From contig JBCCZC010000298.1 in assembly GCA_039188505.1 (NCBI GenBank), positions 1-7,143 on the forward strand: a DNA stretch of 7,143 nucleotides, in the 5' to 3' direction. The notes under the pieces were generated by a model, which made no database searches, was not told the origin of the DNA, and was given only the letters and a program-made list of their open reading frames with translations. Source of the stretch: JBCCZC01 sp039188505 (lineage in GTDB: Bacteria; Pseudomonadota; Gammaproteobacteria; Xanthomonadales; SZUA-38). The stretch's first letter is position 1. Each line of letters starts with the position of its first letter. Of the stretch, positions 1 through 6,265 are shown piece by piece. A program made the translations under genes and the position numbers.

Positions 1-1772
1 GACGGGACGGCTGCGGGCGCCGCGCTGCCGACGCCCGCGGCGGGCAGCGCCAGCGTGAAGCGGGTCCCCTGCCCCGGCTCCGAGTCGACGTCCAACGTGC
101 CTCCGTGCTGCTGGGCGACCCCGACCGCCATTGCCAGTCCGAGGCCGTGGCCGGCCTCGCCCTTGGTGGTGTAGAACGGCTCGAAGATCGCTCCGAGCTC
201 CCGGGCCGGGATACCCGCCCCCCGATCCTCGACGTGGATCGCGACCGTGCCATGCTCACCGTCTGCTGCCAGCCTGATCGGACCGCCGTCGGGCATCGCG
301 TCGATGGCGTTGATCACGAGGTTCATGAGCGCCTGCACGACCTGGTCCTCGTCGCAGTCGACGAAGAGCTCATCTTCGGGCTCTGCGGCAAGCAGCTGGA
401 CGTCGTTCGGCAGCAGTCGGGTGGCCAGGCGCTCGACGGTCGCGAGTAGCGTGCCGACGGACACCGGCTCCCGTCGTAGCCGCTGCTGGCGGCCGAAGGC
501 GAGCAGCTGATGGGTGAGACGGGAGGCCCGCTGCGTCGCTTCGTCCATCAGGTCCACGAGCGACTCGAAATCTCCGCCTTCGCGTGGCCCCGCTCGCAAC
601 CCCTCGAGGGAGCCGGCGATGACCTGGAGCAGGTTGTTGAAGTCATGGGCGACGCCGCCGGCGAGGCGCCCGAGAGCGTCGAGCTGCTGCGCCTTGACCA
701 GCCGCCCTTCGGCGGCCCGTTTCTGGCTCGCCAGCAGTGAGATCGCTGCGAAATCAGCCAGTGATCCAGCGAAACAGACTTCCTCCACCGTCCAACGTCG
801 CGGCCGGACGGTCTGCTCCACGCAGAGCACCCCCGCGACCTTGCCATCGACGCGAATCGGGGCGTCCAGCACCGCCCAAACGCCCTTCTGCTCGAGGTAG
901 CCGGTCAGAAATTCGTTCGTTCTGGGATCGGTGCGGGCGTCGTCGGCTGCGATCACCCGATTGGTCTGCAGAGCCTCGGCGTAGCGTGGGTACTGGGCGA
1001 GATCGAGTTCGTCATCGGCGTAGTGCCTGGAGGTGACCAGGTCGAAGCCGTCCACGCAACGCAATCGCCCCTGTTCGATGAGCCAGATGTTCACGCGGGC
1101 GCTCTTCAGGGTGCGCGCGGCGTGCTCGGTCAGCTCCCTGAAGGCCTTCGTGGTGTCGCCTTCGCCGATGGCCGGCAGGCGGGCGAGGTCGGCGGTGACC
1201 TGGTTGTAGATGTAGAGTCCGCGATGGTCGTCAGTACCGGCGAGCTCGCCAAGCACGCGGCCCGCAAGATCCGCGACCAGCCCCATGGCGGATCGGCGGC
1301 GGATGTCGAAGCCGTCGACTTCCGGCGCTTCGCTGTCGAGCACGCCGATGACCCGATTCCGATGGAGCACGGGCGCCGTGAATTCCGATCCAGCGGGCTC
1401 CAGGTCCTGGACGTAGCGCGCATCGCTGCTGACATCGGTGATGTATTCGGCTTCACCCGTCGCAGCGACACTGCCCACGATCCCTGCTCCGAGCGGAAGC
1501 CCGATCCTCGCTCGCACTTCTCCGGACTGGCCCACCTTGTCGCCGAGCGCAGCCTTCTGCATCAGGACGTCGCCTTGGCGCAGGTAGAAGATGCAGTCGT
1601 CGAACCCCTCCTCGGCCTCGAGCCAGTGGACGACGCGCCAGCAAACGGCGTCGCTCGACGCGAGTCGCCGAAGCTCCCGTTCGAGGGCGTCGAAGCGAGC
1701 CAGTTCGGATTCGGTCCAATGAAAGTCGGGCAAGTCGGTGACGCCTGCAGATCGATCGCGGGAACATAGCAT
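1..1772 (-). CDS. GAF-GAF sensor histidine kinase, probably hybrid type, C-terminus cut by window edge
   Basis: Cytoplasmic signal-transducing kinase expected to autophosphorylate on histidine. The reading frame is open from the ATG at 1772 to base 1 (590 codons plus two bases). No membrane helix or signal peptide is visible. Residues about 40-175 and 205-350 look like two GAF domains; the first has the typical GLPLGAGIVG (91-100) and a following ITDVSSDARY. A HisKA domain follows with H-box GGVAHDFNN and phospho-acceptor His376. The HATPase domain has an N-box near 482-493 (LMNLVINAIDAM), G1 DRGAG (516-520), F-box IFEPFYTTK and G2 GHGLGLAM (541-548). After the last beta strand the frame continues as an Ala/Pro-rich linker. 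That suggests a receiver domain beyond the edge, as in many kinases with this H-box; this is inference. No strong Shine-Dalgarno precedes the ATG. In-frame TTG and GTG codons lie upstream, before a TAG stop near 1830. It is divergent from the Tat-cupin gene. The ligand of the GAF domains is unknown. Confidence 0.93.
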   Translation of the reverse strand, partial: MLCSRDRSAGVTDLPDFHWTESELARFDALERELRRLASSDAVCWRVVHWLEAEEGFDDCIFYLRQGDVLMQKAALGDKVGQSGEVRARIGLPLGAGIVGSVAATGEAEYITDVSSDARYVQDLEPAGSEFTAPVLHRNRVIGVLDSEAPEVDGFDIRRRSAMGLVADLAGRVLGELAGTDDHRGLYIYNQVTADLARLPAIGEGDTTKAFRELTEHAARTLKSARVNIWLIEQGRLRCVDGFDLVTSRHYADDELDLAQYPRYAEALQTNRVIAADDARTDPRTNEFLTGYLEQKGVWAVLDAPIRVDGKVAGVLCVEQTVRPRRWTVEEVCFAGSLADFAAISLLASQKRAAEGRLVKAQQLDALGRLAGGVAHDFNNLLQVIAGSLEGLRAGPREGGDFESLVDLMDEATQRASRLTHQLLAFGRQQRLRREPVSVGTLLATVERLATRLLPNDVQLLAAEPEDELFVDCDEDQVVQALMNLVINAIDAMPDGGPIRLAADGEHGTVAIHVEDRGAGIPARELGAIFEPFYTTKGEAGHGLGLAMAVGVAQQHGGTLDVDSEPGQGTRFTLALPAAGVGSAAPAAVP

Positions 1773-1936
1773 GGGCAATGCCCGAATGGACCGCCGTGCC
1801 ACGGTCTGTGACAGTCTTGGTGGATGCCACTAGCCGCAGGGGCATCTCAAACGCTGCGGGATCGGGCGAGGCGGCCGCCACCGCGCCGCCGAAAACGCCG
1901 CCTTCGGCCTTGGACTCGCCCCTTGACTGCGCTCCA
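1773..1936. other. Divergent intergenic region between kinase and Tat-cupin genes
   Basis: This 164-base gap must hold the promoters of both flanking genes if they are not transcribed from further away. It is GC-rich and I see no convincing -35/-10 pair on either strand. It includes a short palindrome CTGTGACAG (1805-1813) and a GCGGCCGC site near 1871. A plus-strand frame runs through it into the cupin gene, but its translation has no recognisable protein features, so I treat it as non-coding. Confidence 0.5.
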
Positions 1937-2704
1937 ATGGCAGCCATGGACGAAGCCCGGCGAAATTTCCTCGTTCGCGCCGCGAGTCTGCTGGCGATGG
2001 CCACCGCTGCAGGGCTTGCCGCAGCCGTGCCGGCAGCCGGGCGGCGCCCCGCCGCGTTGGACCGCCTCTTCGTGCGCGTGAACGAGGAGTGCCGCGACCT
2101 CAAGGTCGGTGCGCTCAGCGCGCCCGCATGGCAGGACGCCCTGGCGGACCTCTTTCGTAACGTGCCCCCTGAGGATCTGGCCCGGTTCATCGATCTGGAC
2201 GGCACCGCCGCCGCCATGGCGCTGCCGGACCGCGGTGTGGAAACGCGGATCGTGTCCCTGCCCCGGATCGACTTCGGCGGCGAGGTGCAGCACTTCCGCA
2301 AGGTCTTCGGCATGCGTCGTGGACGGGCCATCATTCCGCACGGCCACCGGAACATGGTGTCCTGCCACTTCGTGCTGCGCGGCAGCTGCCGCCTGCGCCA
2401 GTACGACGTGGTCGATCGATCTGATCCGTCCGAGTGGATCATCTCGCCCGCGGTCGATCGCGTGGCGGCGCCTGGCGATCTGTCGTCGATCTTTGATGAG
2501 CGCCACAACGTCCACTGGCTCATCGCACGGGAGGAGCCGACCTGGCTCTTCGATGTCATCGTGCTCGACGTGGGAACGCTGCCAGGCAAGGCCTACGAGG
2601 TGTTCAACCTGGACCCGGATGCCGGGCGTTTCGGGCCCGATGGACTGGCCGTCCCCGTCATTCCGGTCGACGAGGGGCTGGCGCGCTACGGCGCCGCGTC
2701 GTGA
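1937..2704 (+). CDS. Tat-signal cupin-fold protein, possible metal-dependent oxygenase
   Basis: Predicted 255-residue protein exported by the twin-arginine pathway. The N-terminus carries ARRNFLVR (residues 7-14), matching the Tat motif, then a hydrophobic Ala/Leu stretch (15-31) and a likely cleavage region near VPAAG (31-35). The mature part has a cupin-like core. PHGHRN (134-139) resembles the first cupin motif and FVLRGSCRL (145-153) the following strand. ERHNVHWL (188-195) could supply a further histidine, and LFDVIVLDV (204-212) looks like a closing strand. H135, H137 and H190 or H193 could form a three-histidine metal site of the kind used by thiol dioxygenases; this is inference. The start could be the ATG at 1937 or the one at 1946 (MDEARR); neither has a clear Shine-Dalgarno. 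The AraC-family gene begins 37 bases downstream on the same strand, so cotranscription is likely. The substrate is unknown. Export and cupin fold are more secure than enzyme activity. Confidence 0.82.
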   Translation: MAAMDEARRNFLVRAASLLAMATAAGLAAAVPAAGRRPAALDRLFVRVNEECRDLKVGALSAPAWQDALADLFRNVPPEDLARFIDLDGTAAAMALPDRGVETRIVSLPRIDFGGEVQHFRKVFGMRRGRAIIPHGHRNMVSCHFVLRGSCRLRQYDVVDRSDPSEWIISPAVDRVAAPGDLSSIFDERHNVHWLIAREEPTWLFDVIVLDVGTLPGKAYEVFNLDPDAGRFGPDGLAVPVIPVDEGLARYGAAS

Positions 2705-2741
2705 CGGGCCGGCAGTCTCCACCGAACGATCGTTGCGGGCC

Positions 2742-3782
2742 ATGACGCTTTCGGCGCTCGAGGTGGTGGAGCTACTGGCGGCCTACCACGCGGGACTGCT
2801 GGGGCTCTGGCTCGTGCGCCAGCGCGGCGTAATTGCGCTCGGGCTGCTTTCCCTGGTCTTCTCTGCGCACATGCTCGCCAACCTTGGCACCGCAACGGGG
2901 GTCATCCCGCCGCCCCTGGATCCGACCAGCGCCTTCGGCCTCCTTTACGGCCCCCTCCTCTATCTCCTGATCCGTACGCTCGTGCGGGCGGACGATGGCG
3001 TGGTCTGGCGGGATGCCGTCCATTCGCTCCCCGCGCTGGCCATCGTCGTCGTGCGCCCCGCCCTGCCCGTGCCCCAGCTGATCGGATTTCCGCTGCTGAT
3101 CGCGTACCTCTGGCGGTCCGGTCGGCTCCTGGCCGAACATCAGCGGCTCGCTCCGCAGCTGCGGGCCGACGACGCCGCCGTCGATCTTGGCTGGGTACGC
3201 TGGACCTTCGCGGCCTTCGTCGCGCTGGCGGCGGTCGACATCACCCGTTCCGCCGCGGCCGGCCGGTTGCCGGGTGCCGTTGACGAGGCCCTGCTCGCGG
3301 CAACGCTCGCCAGCGTTGTCGCGCTCGTGCACTTCATGGGACTCCGCGGTGCCGCCCATCAACGTCATCGGGGTGCCATCGGCAGCGCGGAGGCTGCCCA
3401 TGTGTCGACGGGCACGACCGTCGGCGACGCGTCGAGCGAGGCGGCGCTGTTCCCTCTCGTCGATCGGATCGTGCGCCAGGAGGCGCTCTGGCGGGAACCT
3501 CGCCTCAGCCTGGCGCGGGTTGCAGAGCGGTCCGGTCTCGGCCCGCGCGACGTCTCACGGGCCATCAATGTTGCCACCGGCTGCAGCTTCTCCCGATACG
3601 TCAACGGGCTGCGCATCGATGCTTTTGAGGCGCTGGCAAGTGACCCGGAGCACGCGGACCGCGCCCTGCTTGATCTCGCCCTCGAGGTCGGCTTCAACGC
3701 CAAGTCGACCTTCAACCGCATCTACCGTGAGCATCGCGGCGTGACGCCATCGCAGGTCAGAAACCCCCGTCCCGAATCCTGA
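2742..3782 (+). CDS. Membrane-anchored AraC-family transcriptional regulator
   Basis: Predicted 346-residue regulator with an integral-membrane N-terminal half and a cytoplasmic DNA-binding C-terminus. Residues 1-200 contain about seven hydrophobic segments (roughly 5-25, 30-50, 63-82, 92-107, 110-125, 151-168, 182-200). A polar linker covers about 202-235. An AraC/XylS double helix-turn-helix follows. The first HTH lies near 255-276 (LARVAERSGLGPRDVSRAIN). The second lies near 308-332, with the family's typical ALEVGFNAKSTFNRIYREHRGVTPSQ pattern at 313-338. Such membrane-AraC proteins are presumed to sense a membrane or periplasmic signal; the signal here is unknown. The gene follows the Tat-cupin gene by 37 bases and probably shares its transcript. 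I chose the ATG at 2742 because the hydrophobic region starts there. The same frame is open far upstream, but that stretch overlaps the cupin gene and is arginine/serine-rich shadow sequence. Confidence 0.88.
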   Translation: MTLSALEVVELLAAYHAGLLGLWLVRQRGVIALGLLSLVFSAHMLANLGTATGVIPPPLDPTSAFGLLYGPLLYLLIRTLVRADDGVVWRDAVHSLPALAIVVVRPALPVPQLIGFPLLIAYLWRSGRLLAEHQRLAPQLRADDAAVDLGWVRWTFAAFVALAAVDITRSAAAGRLPGAVDEALLAATLASVVALVHFMGLRGAAHQRHRGAIGSAEAAHVSTGTTVGDASSEAALFPLVDRIVRQEALWREPRLSLARVAERSGLGPRDVSRAINVATGCSFSRYVNGLRIDAFEALASDPEHADRALLDLALEVGFNAKSTFNRIYREHRGVTPSQVRNPRPES

Positions 3783-3790
3783 TTCAGGAC
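3769..3790 (+). terminator. Imperfect inverted repeat across the AraC-gene stop codon
   Basis: Arms GTCCCGAATC (3769-3778) and GATTCAGGAC (3781-3790) are complementary at 9 of 10 positions, with only CT between them, so a hairpin must open to a four-base loop. The TGA stop (3780-3782) lies inside it. No T-run follows, so it is at best a weak terminator; it could instead be a protein-binding site or chance. Confidence 0.3.
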
Positions 3791-3844
3791 GACGCGTCAG
3801 CGGTTATGCGTTCTGCTTGCGGCTCGACCATACGGGAGTCACCC

Positions 3845-4321
3845 ATGCCGCACACGCTCGCCCAGCTCGCGCTCCTCATGCCCCTCGTCGCGGCCGGCTC
3901 GCCCGCAGCGCCCCCCAGCGCCGTGGCGTTCGGAGCGACCGTCGAAGCCACCCGCGCCGAGCTCGCCAAACGCTGCGACCGCCTCGATGTTCGGGCGCTC
4001 GACCCGGCAGCGTTGCCGATCGCACAGGAGAGCCATCTCCAGCTCGACTGCCACGGTTTCGAGCATGCGGGCGCCGCGCGGCTTGCCGAATTCGTGTTCG
4101 CTGATGATGCCCTGGCGTTCGTTTGGGTCCTGACGGAGGCCGCCGAGGAGGCCGCACTCCGTGACCAGCTGATCGACGCATTCGGCGACCCGAGCCACGA
4201 AACCCCCGAGTTCATCGCCTTTGTCGACCATCGCGTCGCGCTGCGCCGCGACAAGCCCGAGCTGCTCTACTACGGAGCCGCTGTGGCGCCCCTGTACGAA
4301 GCCTGGTTCGACGCCCGCTAG
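3845..4321 (+). CDS. Small secreted protein of unknown function
   Basis: Predicted 158-residue protein with a probable Sec signal peptide: a hydrophobic stretch near residues 5-17 (LAQLALLMPLVAA) and a likely cleavage after AAGSPA or shortly beyond. The start is set by a good Shine-Dalgarno, GGGAG at 3834-3838, six bases before the ATG at 3845. An upstream in-frame ATG at 3806 has no such site and would bury the signal peptide. The mature part is mixed alpha/beta with two cysteines, C44 and C69, that could form a disulfide in the periplasm. The C-terminal part has an acidic helix (EAAEEAALRDQLIDAFG, 98-114) and ends with the aromatic LYEAWF (150-155). I do not recognise a named domain. It follows the AraC gene by 62 bases and is convergent with the reductase gene, so it may be its own unit or the tail of the cupin/AraC transcript. 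Confidence 0.8.
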   Translation: MPHTLAQLALLMPLVAAGSPAAPPSAVAFGATVEATRAELAKRCDRLDVRALDPAALPIAQESHLQLDCHGFEHAGAARLAEFVFADDALAFVWVLTEAAEEAALRDQLIDAFGDPSHETPEFIAFVDHRVALRRDKPELLYYGAAVAPLYEAWFDAR

Positions 4322-4324
4322 CGC

Positions 4325-4347
4325 GCTGCCTGGCGGAGTCAGGCAGC
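4325..4347. terminator. Shared hairpin between convergent genes
   Basis: A perfect 8-base-pair stem, GCTGCCTG (4325-4332) and CAGGCAGC (4340-4347), with a seven-base loop. It sits 3 bases after the stop of the small secreted protein and overlaps the stop codon of the convergent reductase (4339-4341). There is no T-run on either side, so it is not a textbook intrinsic terminator, but its placement between convergent genes suggests bidirectional termination or 3'-end protection. Confidence 0.6.
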
Positions 4348-5139
4348 CCGAACGCGCGTCCAGGCGCCCCAGTTCTCCACCAGGTGATCCACGGATGTCG
4401 TGCCCGGGATCACGATGATGTTGGGCGCCTGTTCAAGGAGCCACGCAATCGCCTGGCTGGGGTCGAGCTTCGCGCCTCGGGCCATCGGATCCGCGCCCAG
4501 GGGCCCGTAGGGAATGAAAGCGATTCCGCGCGCGGCCGCGTAGTGAACGAGTTCGAGCTGCCCGGGCTCCGCGCTGTTGAGCCGGTTCTGGACGCTGGCG
4601 ATCGGAGCGATCTCCAGAGCGCGATCGAGCTCCTCGCGGGTCACGTTCGACAGGCCGATGTGGCGGACGCGACCATCAGCCTGGGCTTCGGCGAGGGCCG
4701 CGACCGAAACTTCGATGGGCGTCGCGGGATCCACGCGATGCAGCTGGAAGAGATCGATCTGATCGCGCCGCAGGTTGATCAGTGCCTGGTCGATTTCCCG
4801 ATGTAACGTGTCCCTCGAGCCGTCGATCGTGATGCGACCCGGTGCCGGCTTGTCGACGCCACCCTTGGTCGCCAGCACCACATCCCGGTCTTGGAGGGCC
4901 TCGCCGACGATGCGATCGGTGGCCTCGGGGCCGTAGGATCGTGCGCTGTCGAAGAACGTCACGCCAAGATCTGCGGCGCGGCGCAGCAGCTCGACGCCTG
5001 CCTCCCAGTCGGCAAAGGGACCGAAGTTGCCGGGCTGTCCCGTGAGGCGCATGGCGCCGTAGCCAATGCGGTTCACGATCAGGTCACCGCCGAGGCTGAA
5101 AGTGCGCGGCGTGATGTCTTCGATGAGTGCTGTTTCCAC
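4339..5139 (-). CDS. Aldo/keto reductase family oxidoreductase
   Basis: Predicted 266-residue cytoplasmic NAD(P)H-dependent oxidoreductase with a TIM-barrel fold that would reduce aldehydes or ketones; the substrate is unknown. The catalytic tetrad of the family is visible: Asp64 and Tyr69 in FFDSARSYG, Lys92 in LATKGG, and His134 in LFQLHRVD. Other family landmarks are GYGAMRLTG (26-34), GRVRHIGLSNV in the middle, and the cofactor-binding end IIVIPGTTSVDHLVEN. The length is slightly below the 280-330 typical of the family, at the short end for members acting as monomeric bacterial reductases. Translation starts at GTG (5139-5137), supported by an AGGAG site six bases upstream. The gene is divergent from a LysR regulator, which probably controls it. 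It converges with the small secreted protein gene, and its stop codon lies in the shared hairpin. Confidence 0.93.
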   Translation of the reverse strand: METALIEDITPRTFSLGGDLIVNRIGYGAMRLTGQPGNFGPFADWEAGVELLRRAADLGVTFFDSARSYGPEATDRIVGEALQDRDVVLATKGGVDKPAPGRITIDGSRDTLHREIDQALINLRRDQIDLFQLHRVDPATPIEVSVAALAEAQADGRVRHIGLSNVTREELDRALEIAPIASVQNRLNSAEPGQLELVHYAAARGIAFIPYGPLGADPMARGAKLDPSQAIAWLLEQAPNIIVIPGTTSVDHLVENWGAWTRVRAA

Positions 5140-5145
5140 TGTTCG

Positions 5146-5150
5146 CTCCT
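5146..5150 (-). promoter_or_regulatory. Shine-Dalgarno site fixing the GTG start of the aldo/keto reductase
   Basis: AGGAG on the minus strand, six bases before the GTG at 5139. It is the best ribosome-binding site in the window and supports the non-ATG start. Confidence 0.8.
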
Positions 5151-5201
5151 GCTGTCGTTGTCGGGGATGGCGTCACTCTGCCCGCGCGGCTTAGAATTTG
5201 G

Positions 5202-5231
5202 TAGACGAATATGTGCAATATTTGCTATACG
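5202..5231 (+). promoter_or_regulatory. Possible extended -10 promoter for the LysR gene
   Basis: TAGACG (5202-5207, 4 of 6 to the -35 consensus), an 18-base spacer, and TATACG (5226-5231, 4 of 6 to -10) preceded by TGC, an extended -10. It lies in an AT-rich pocket in otherwise GC-rich DNA. Transcription would begin at about 5238-5240, at the start codon itself, which fits the absence of a Shine-Dalgarno. This is a by-eye match only. Confidence 0.35.
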
Positions 5232-5241
5232 CAATGCGTAT
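5227..5241. promoter_or_regulatory. Putative LysR-type operator (T-N11-A palindrome)
   Basis: ATACGCA-A-TGCGTAT is a perfect 15-base inverted repeat. T5228 and A5240 are separated by exactly 11 bases, which is the LysR-box form. It lies in the divergent region between the reductase and the LysR gene, covering the putative -10 and both candidate start codons (5234, 5240). Binding here would suit autorepression of the regulator and control of the reductase. Confidence 0.6.
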
Positions 5242-6154
5242 GAGTAAGCCTCTCGACCGCCTCACGTTGCTCGAGACCTTCGTTCGTATCGCCGATGCAG
5301 GGAGTATCAGCGGTGCGGCGCGGGATCTCGGGCTATCGCAGCCGTCGGCCAGTCGTCAGCTGGTGGAGCTCGAGTCCCGGCTGAAAACCCAGCTGATCCG
5401 GCGCAATTCGCATTCCCTCGCGCTCACGGAAGCCGGCGTTGCCCTGCTGGCCGACGCCCGGCGCATGCTGAGCAGCTGGGAAGCGCTCGAGGAGGCCCAT
5501 CTCGCGGGCCAGGGCGAGCTTCGCGGTGCGCTCAAGGTCGTTGCACCCATCGCCCTGGGCCAGCTGCATCTCGCTCGGCTCGCCTGGCAATTCCAGCTCG
5601 AGCATCCGCAGGTAAGCCTGAACTGGCTCCTCGAGGACGATCCCATCCGATTCTCGGAACTGGGCTGCGACTGCTGGATCAAGGTCGGTCCGGTACCCGA
5701 CGAGAGGCTGATCGTCAGGCCGCTTGGCGAGGTCGAGCGATTGCTGGTCGCTTCGGCTCCGTTCATGTCCCGGCACGGCCAGCCCAGGACACTGAAGGCG
5801 GCAGCGATGCTGGACCTGGTGGCGCTGGCGCCTTTCGAAGGCGGCACCATTCCCTTGACCGGCAGTGACGGCGAGCGCGCGAGCATCGAGCCGTCCCTCC
5901 GAACGTCCTCCAACAACATCATGGCGGTCAAGGAGGCCGTCGCCATGGGGGTCGGCATGGCGGTGCTGCCCCGCTGGTTCATCAGTGAGGAACTGGACCG
6001 CGGTCGTCTTGTCGAGGTCCTGCCGGGTTGGCGGGCACAGTCTCTGGTGATCCATGTTGCGCATGCGCCGGGCCGCCACCAACCTCGGCGCCTCGGTGCG
6101 TTTCTGGACTACATCTTCGCCAGCATGAGCTCGATCGACGGAATTCTCACCTAA
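5240..6154 (+). CDS. LysR-family transcriptional regulator
   Basis: Predicted 304-residue DNA-binding regulator. The N-terminal winged helix-turn-helix spans about residues 5-65. It includes LLETFVRIADAGSISGAA, the recognition segment LGLSQPSASRQLVELE (30-45) and the wing end LTEAGVALL. A linker helix follows to about 90. The effector-binding domain covers about 97-295, with the common KEAVAMGVGMAVLPRW (231-246). The length is normal for the family. I give the start as the ATG at 5240 (MSKPLDR); the ATG at 5234 would add two residues, and the frame upstream of that is not typical of the family. Neither start has a Shine-Dalgarno, so the mRNA may be leaderless. It is divergent from the aldo/keto reductase, its probable target, and the T-N11-A palindrome overlaps its start. 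The small-molecule effector cannot be told from the sequence. Confidence 0.93.
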   Translation: MSKPLDRLTLLETFVRIADAGSISGAARDLGLSQPSASRQLVELESRLKTQLIRRNSHSLALTEAGVALLADARRMLSSWEALEEAHLAGQGELRGALKVVAPIALGQLHLARLAWQFQLEHPQVSLNWLLEDDPIRFSELGCDCWIKVGPVPDERLIVRPLGEVERLLVASAPFMSRHGQPRTLKAAAMLDLVALAPFEGGTIPLTGSDGERASIEPSLRTSSNNIMAVKEAVAMGVGMAVLPRWFISEELDRGRLVEVLPGWRAQSLVIHVAHAPGRHQPRRLGAFLDYIFASMSSIDGILT

Positions 6155-6187
6155 AGCCACGAGCAGCTTCCCTGGACACGTCACGTC

Positions 6188-6210
6188 GCCGCGCGTAATC
6201 CGCGGCTTTT
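6188..6210 (+). terminator. Intrinsic terminator after the LysR gene
   Basis: Stem GCCGCG (6188-6193) and CGCGGC (6201-6206), perfect 6 base pairs with a seven-base loop, followed directly by TTTT (6207-6210). It lies 33 bases after the LysR stop codon. This separates the LysR transcript from the membrane protein gene downstream. Confidence 0.75.
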
Positions 6211-6265
6211 ATCCGACGCCCGAGGCTGCGAAAATAGCGGATTGCCAGCAAGGATCCGCGATCAC

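Noticed and set aside
1023..1769. Plus-strand 248-residue frame and smaller plus-strand frames over 105-1036
   Set aside because: They lie opposite the histidine kinase, whose frame carries every expected kinase box.
1923..1928. TTGACT as a -35 element for the cupin gene
   Set aside because: A properly spaced -10 would fall inside the coding sequence and no match is present there.
1778..1936. N-terminal extension of the cupin frame from 1778
   Set aside because: It would place 53 residues before the Tat motif, which must be near the N-terminus.
2109..2741. Upstream extension of the AraC-gene frame, giving a 557-residue protein
   Set aside because: The extra part overlaps the cupin gene and is low-complexity Arg/Ser/Pro sequence; the ATG at 2742 fits the first membrane helix.
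1453..2743. Long minus-strand frames opposite the kinase start and the cupin gene (for example 1847-2743 and 1453-2589)
   Set aside because: Their translations are Arg/Ser/Gly/His-rich with no motif, while the plus-strand frame has a Tat signal and cupin features. They are GC-driven shadows.
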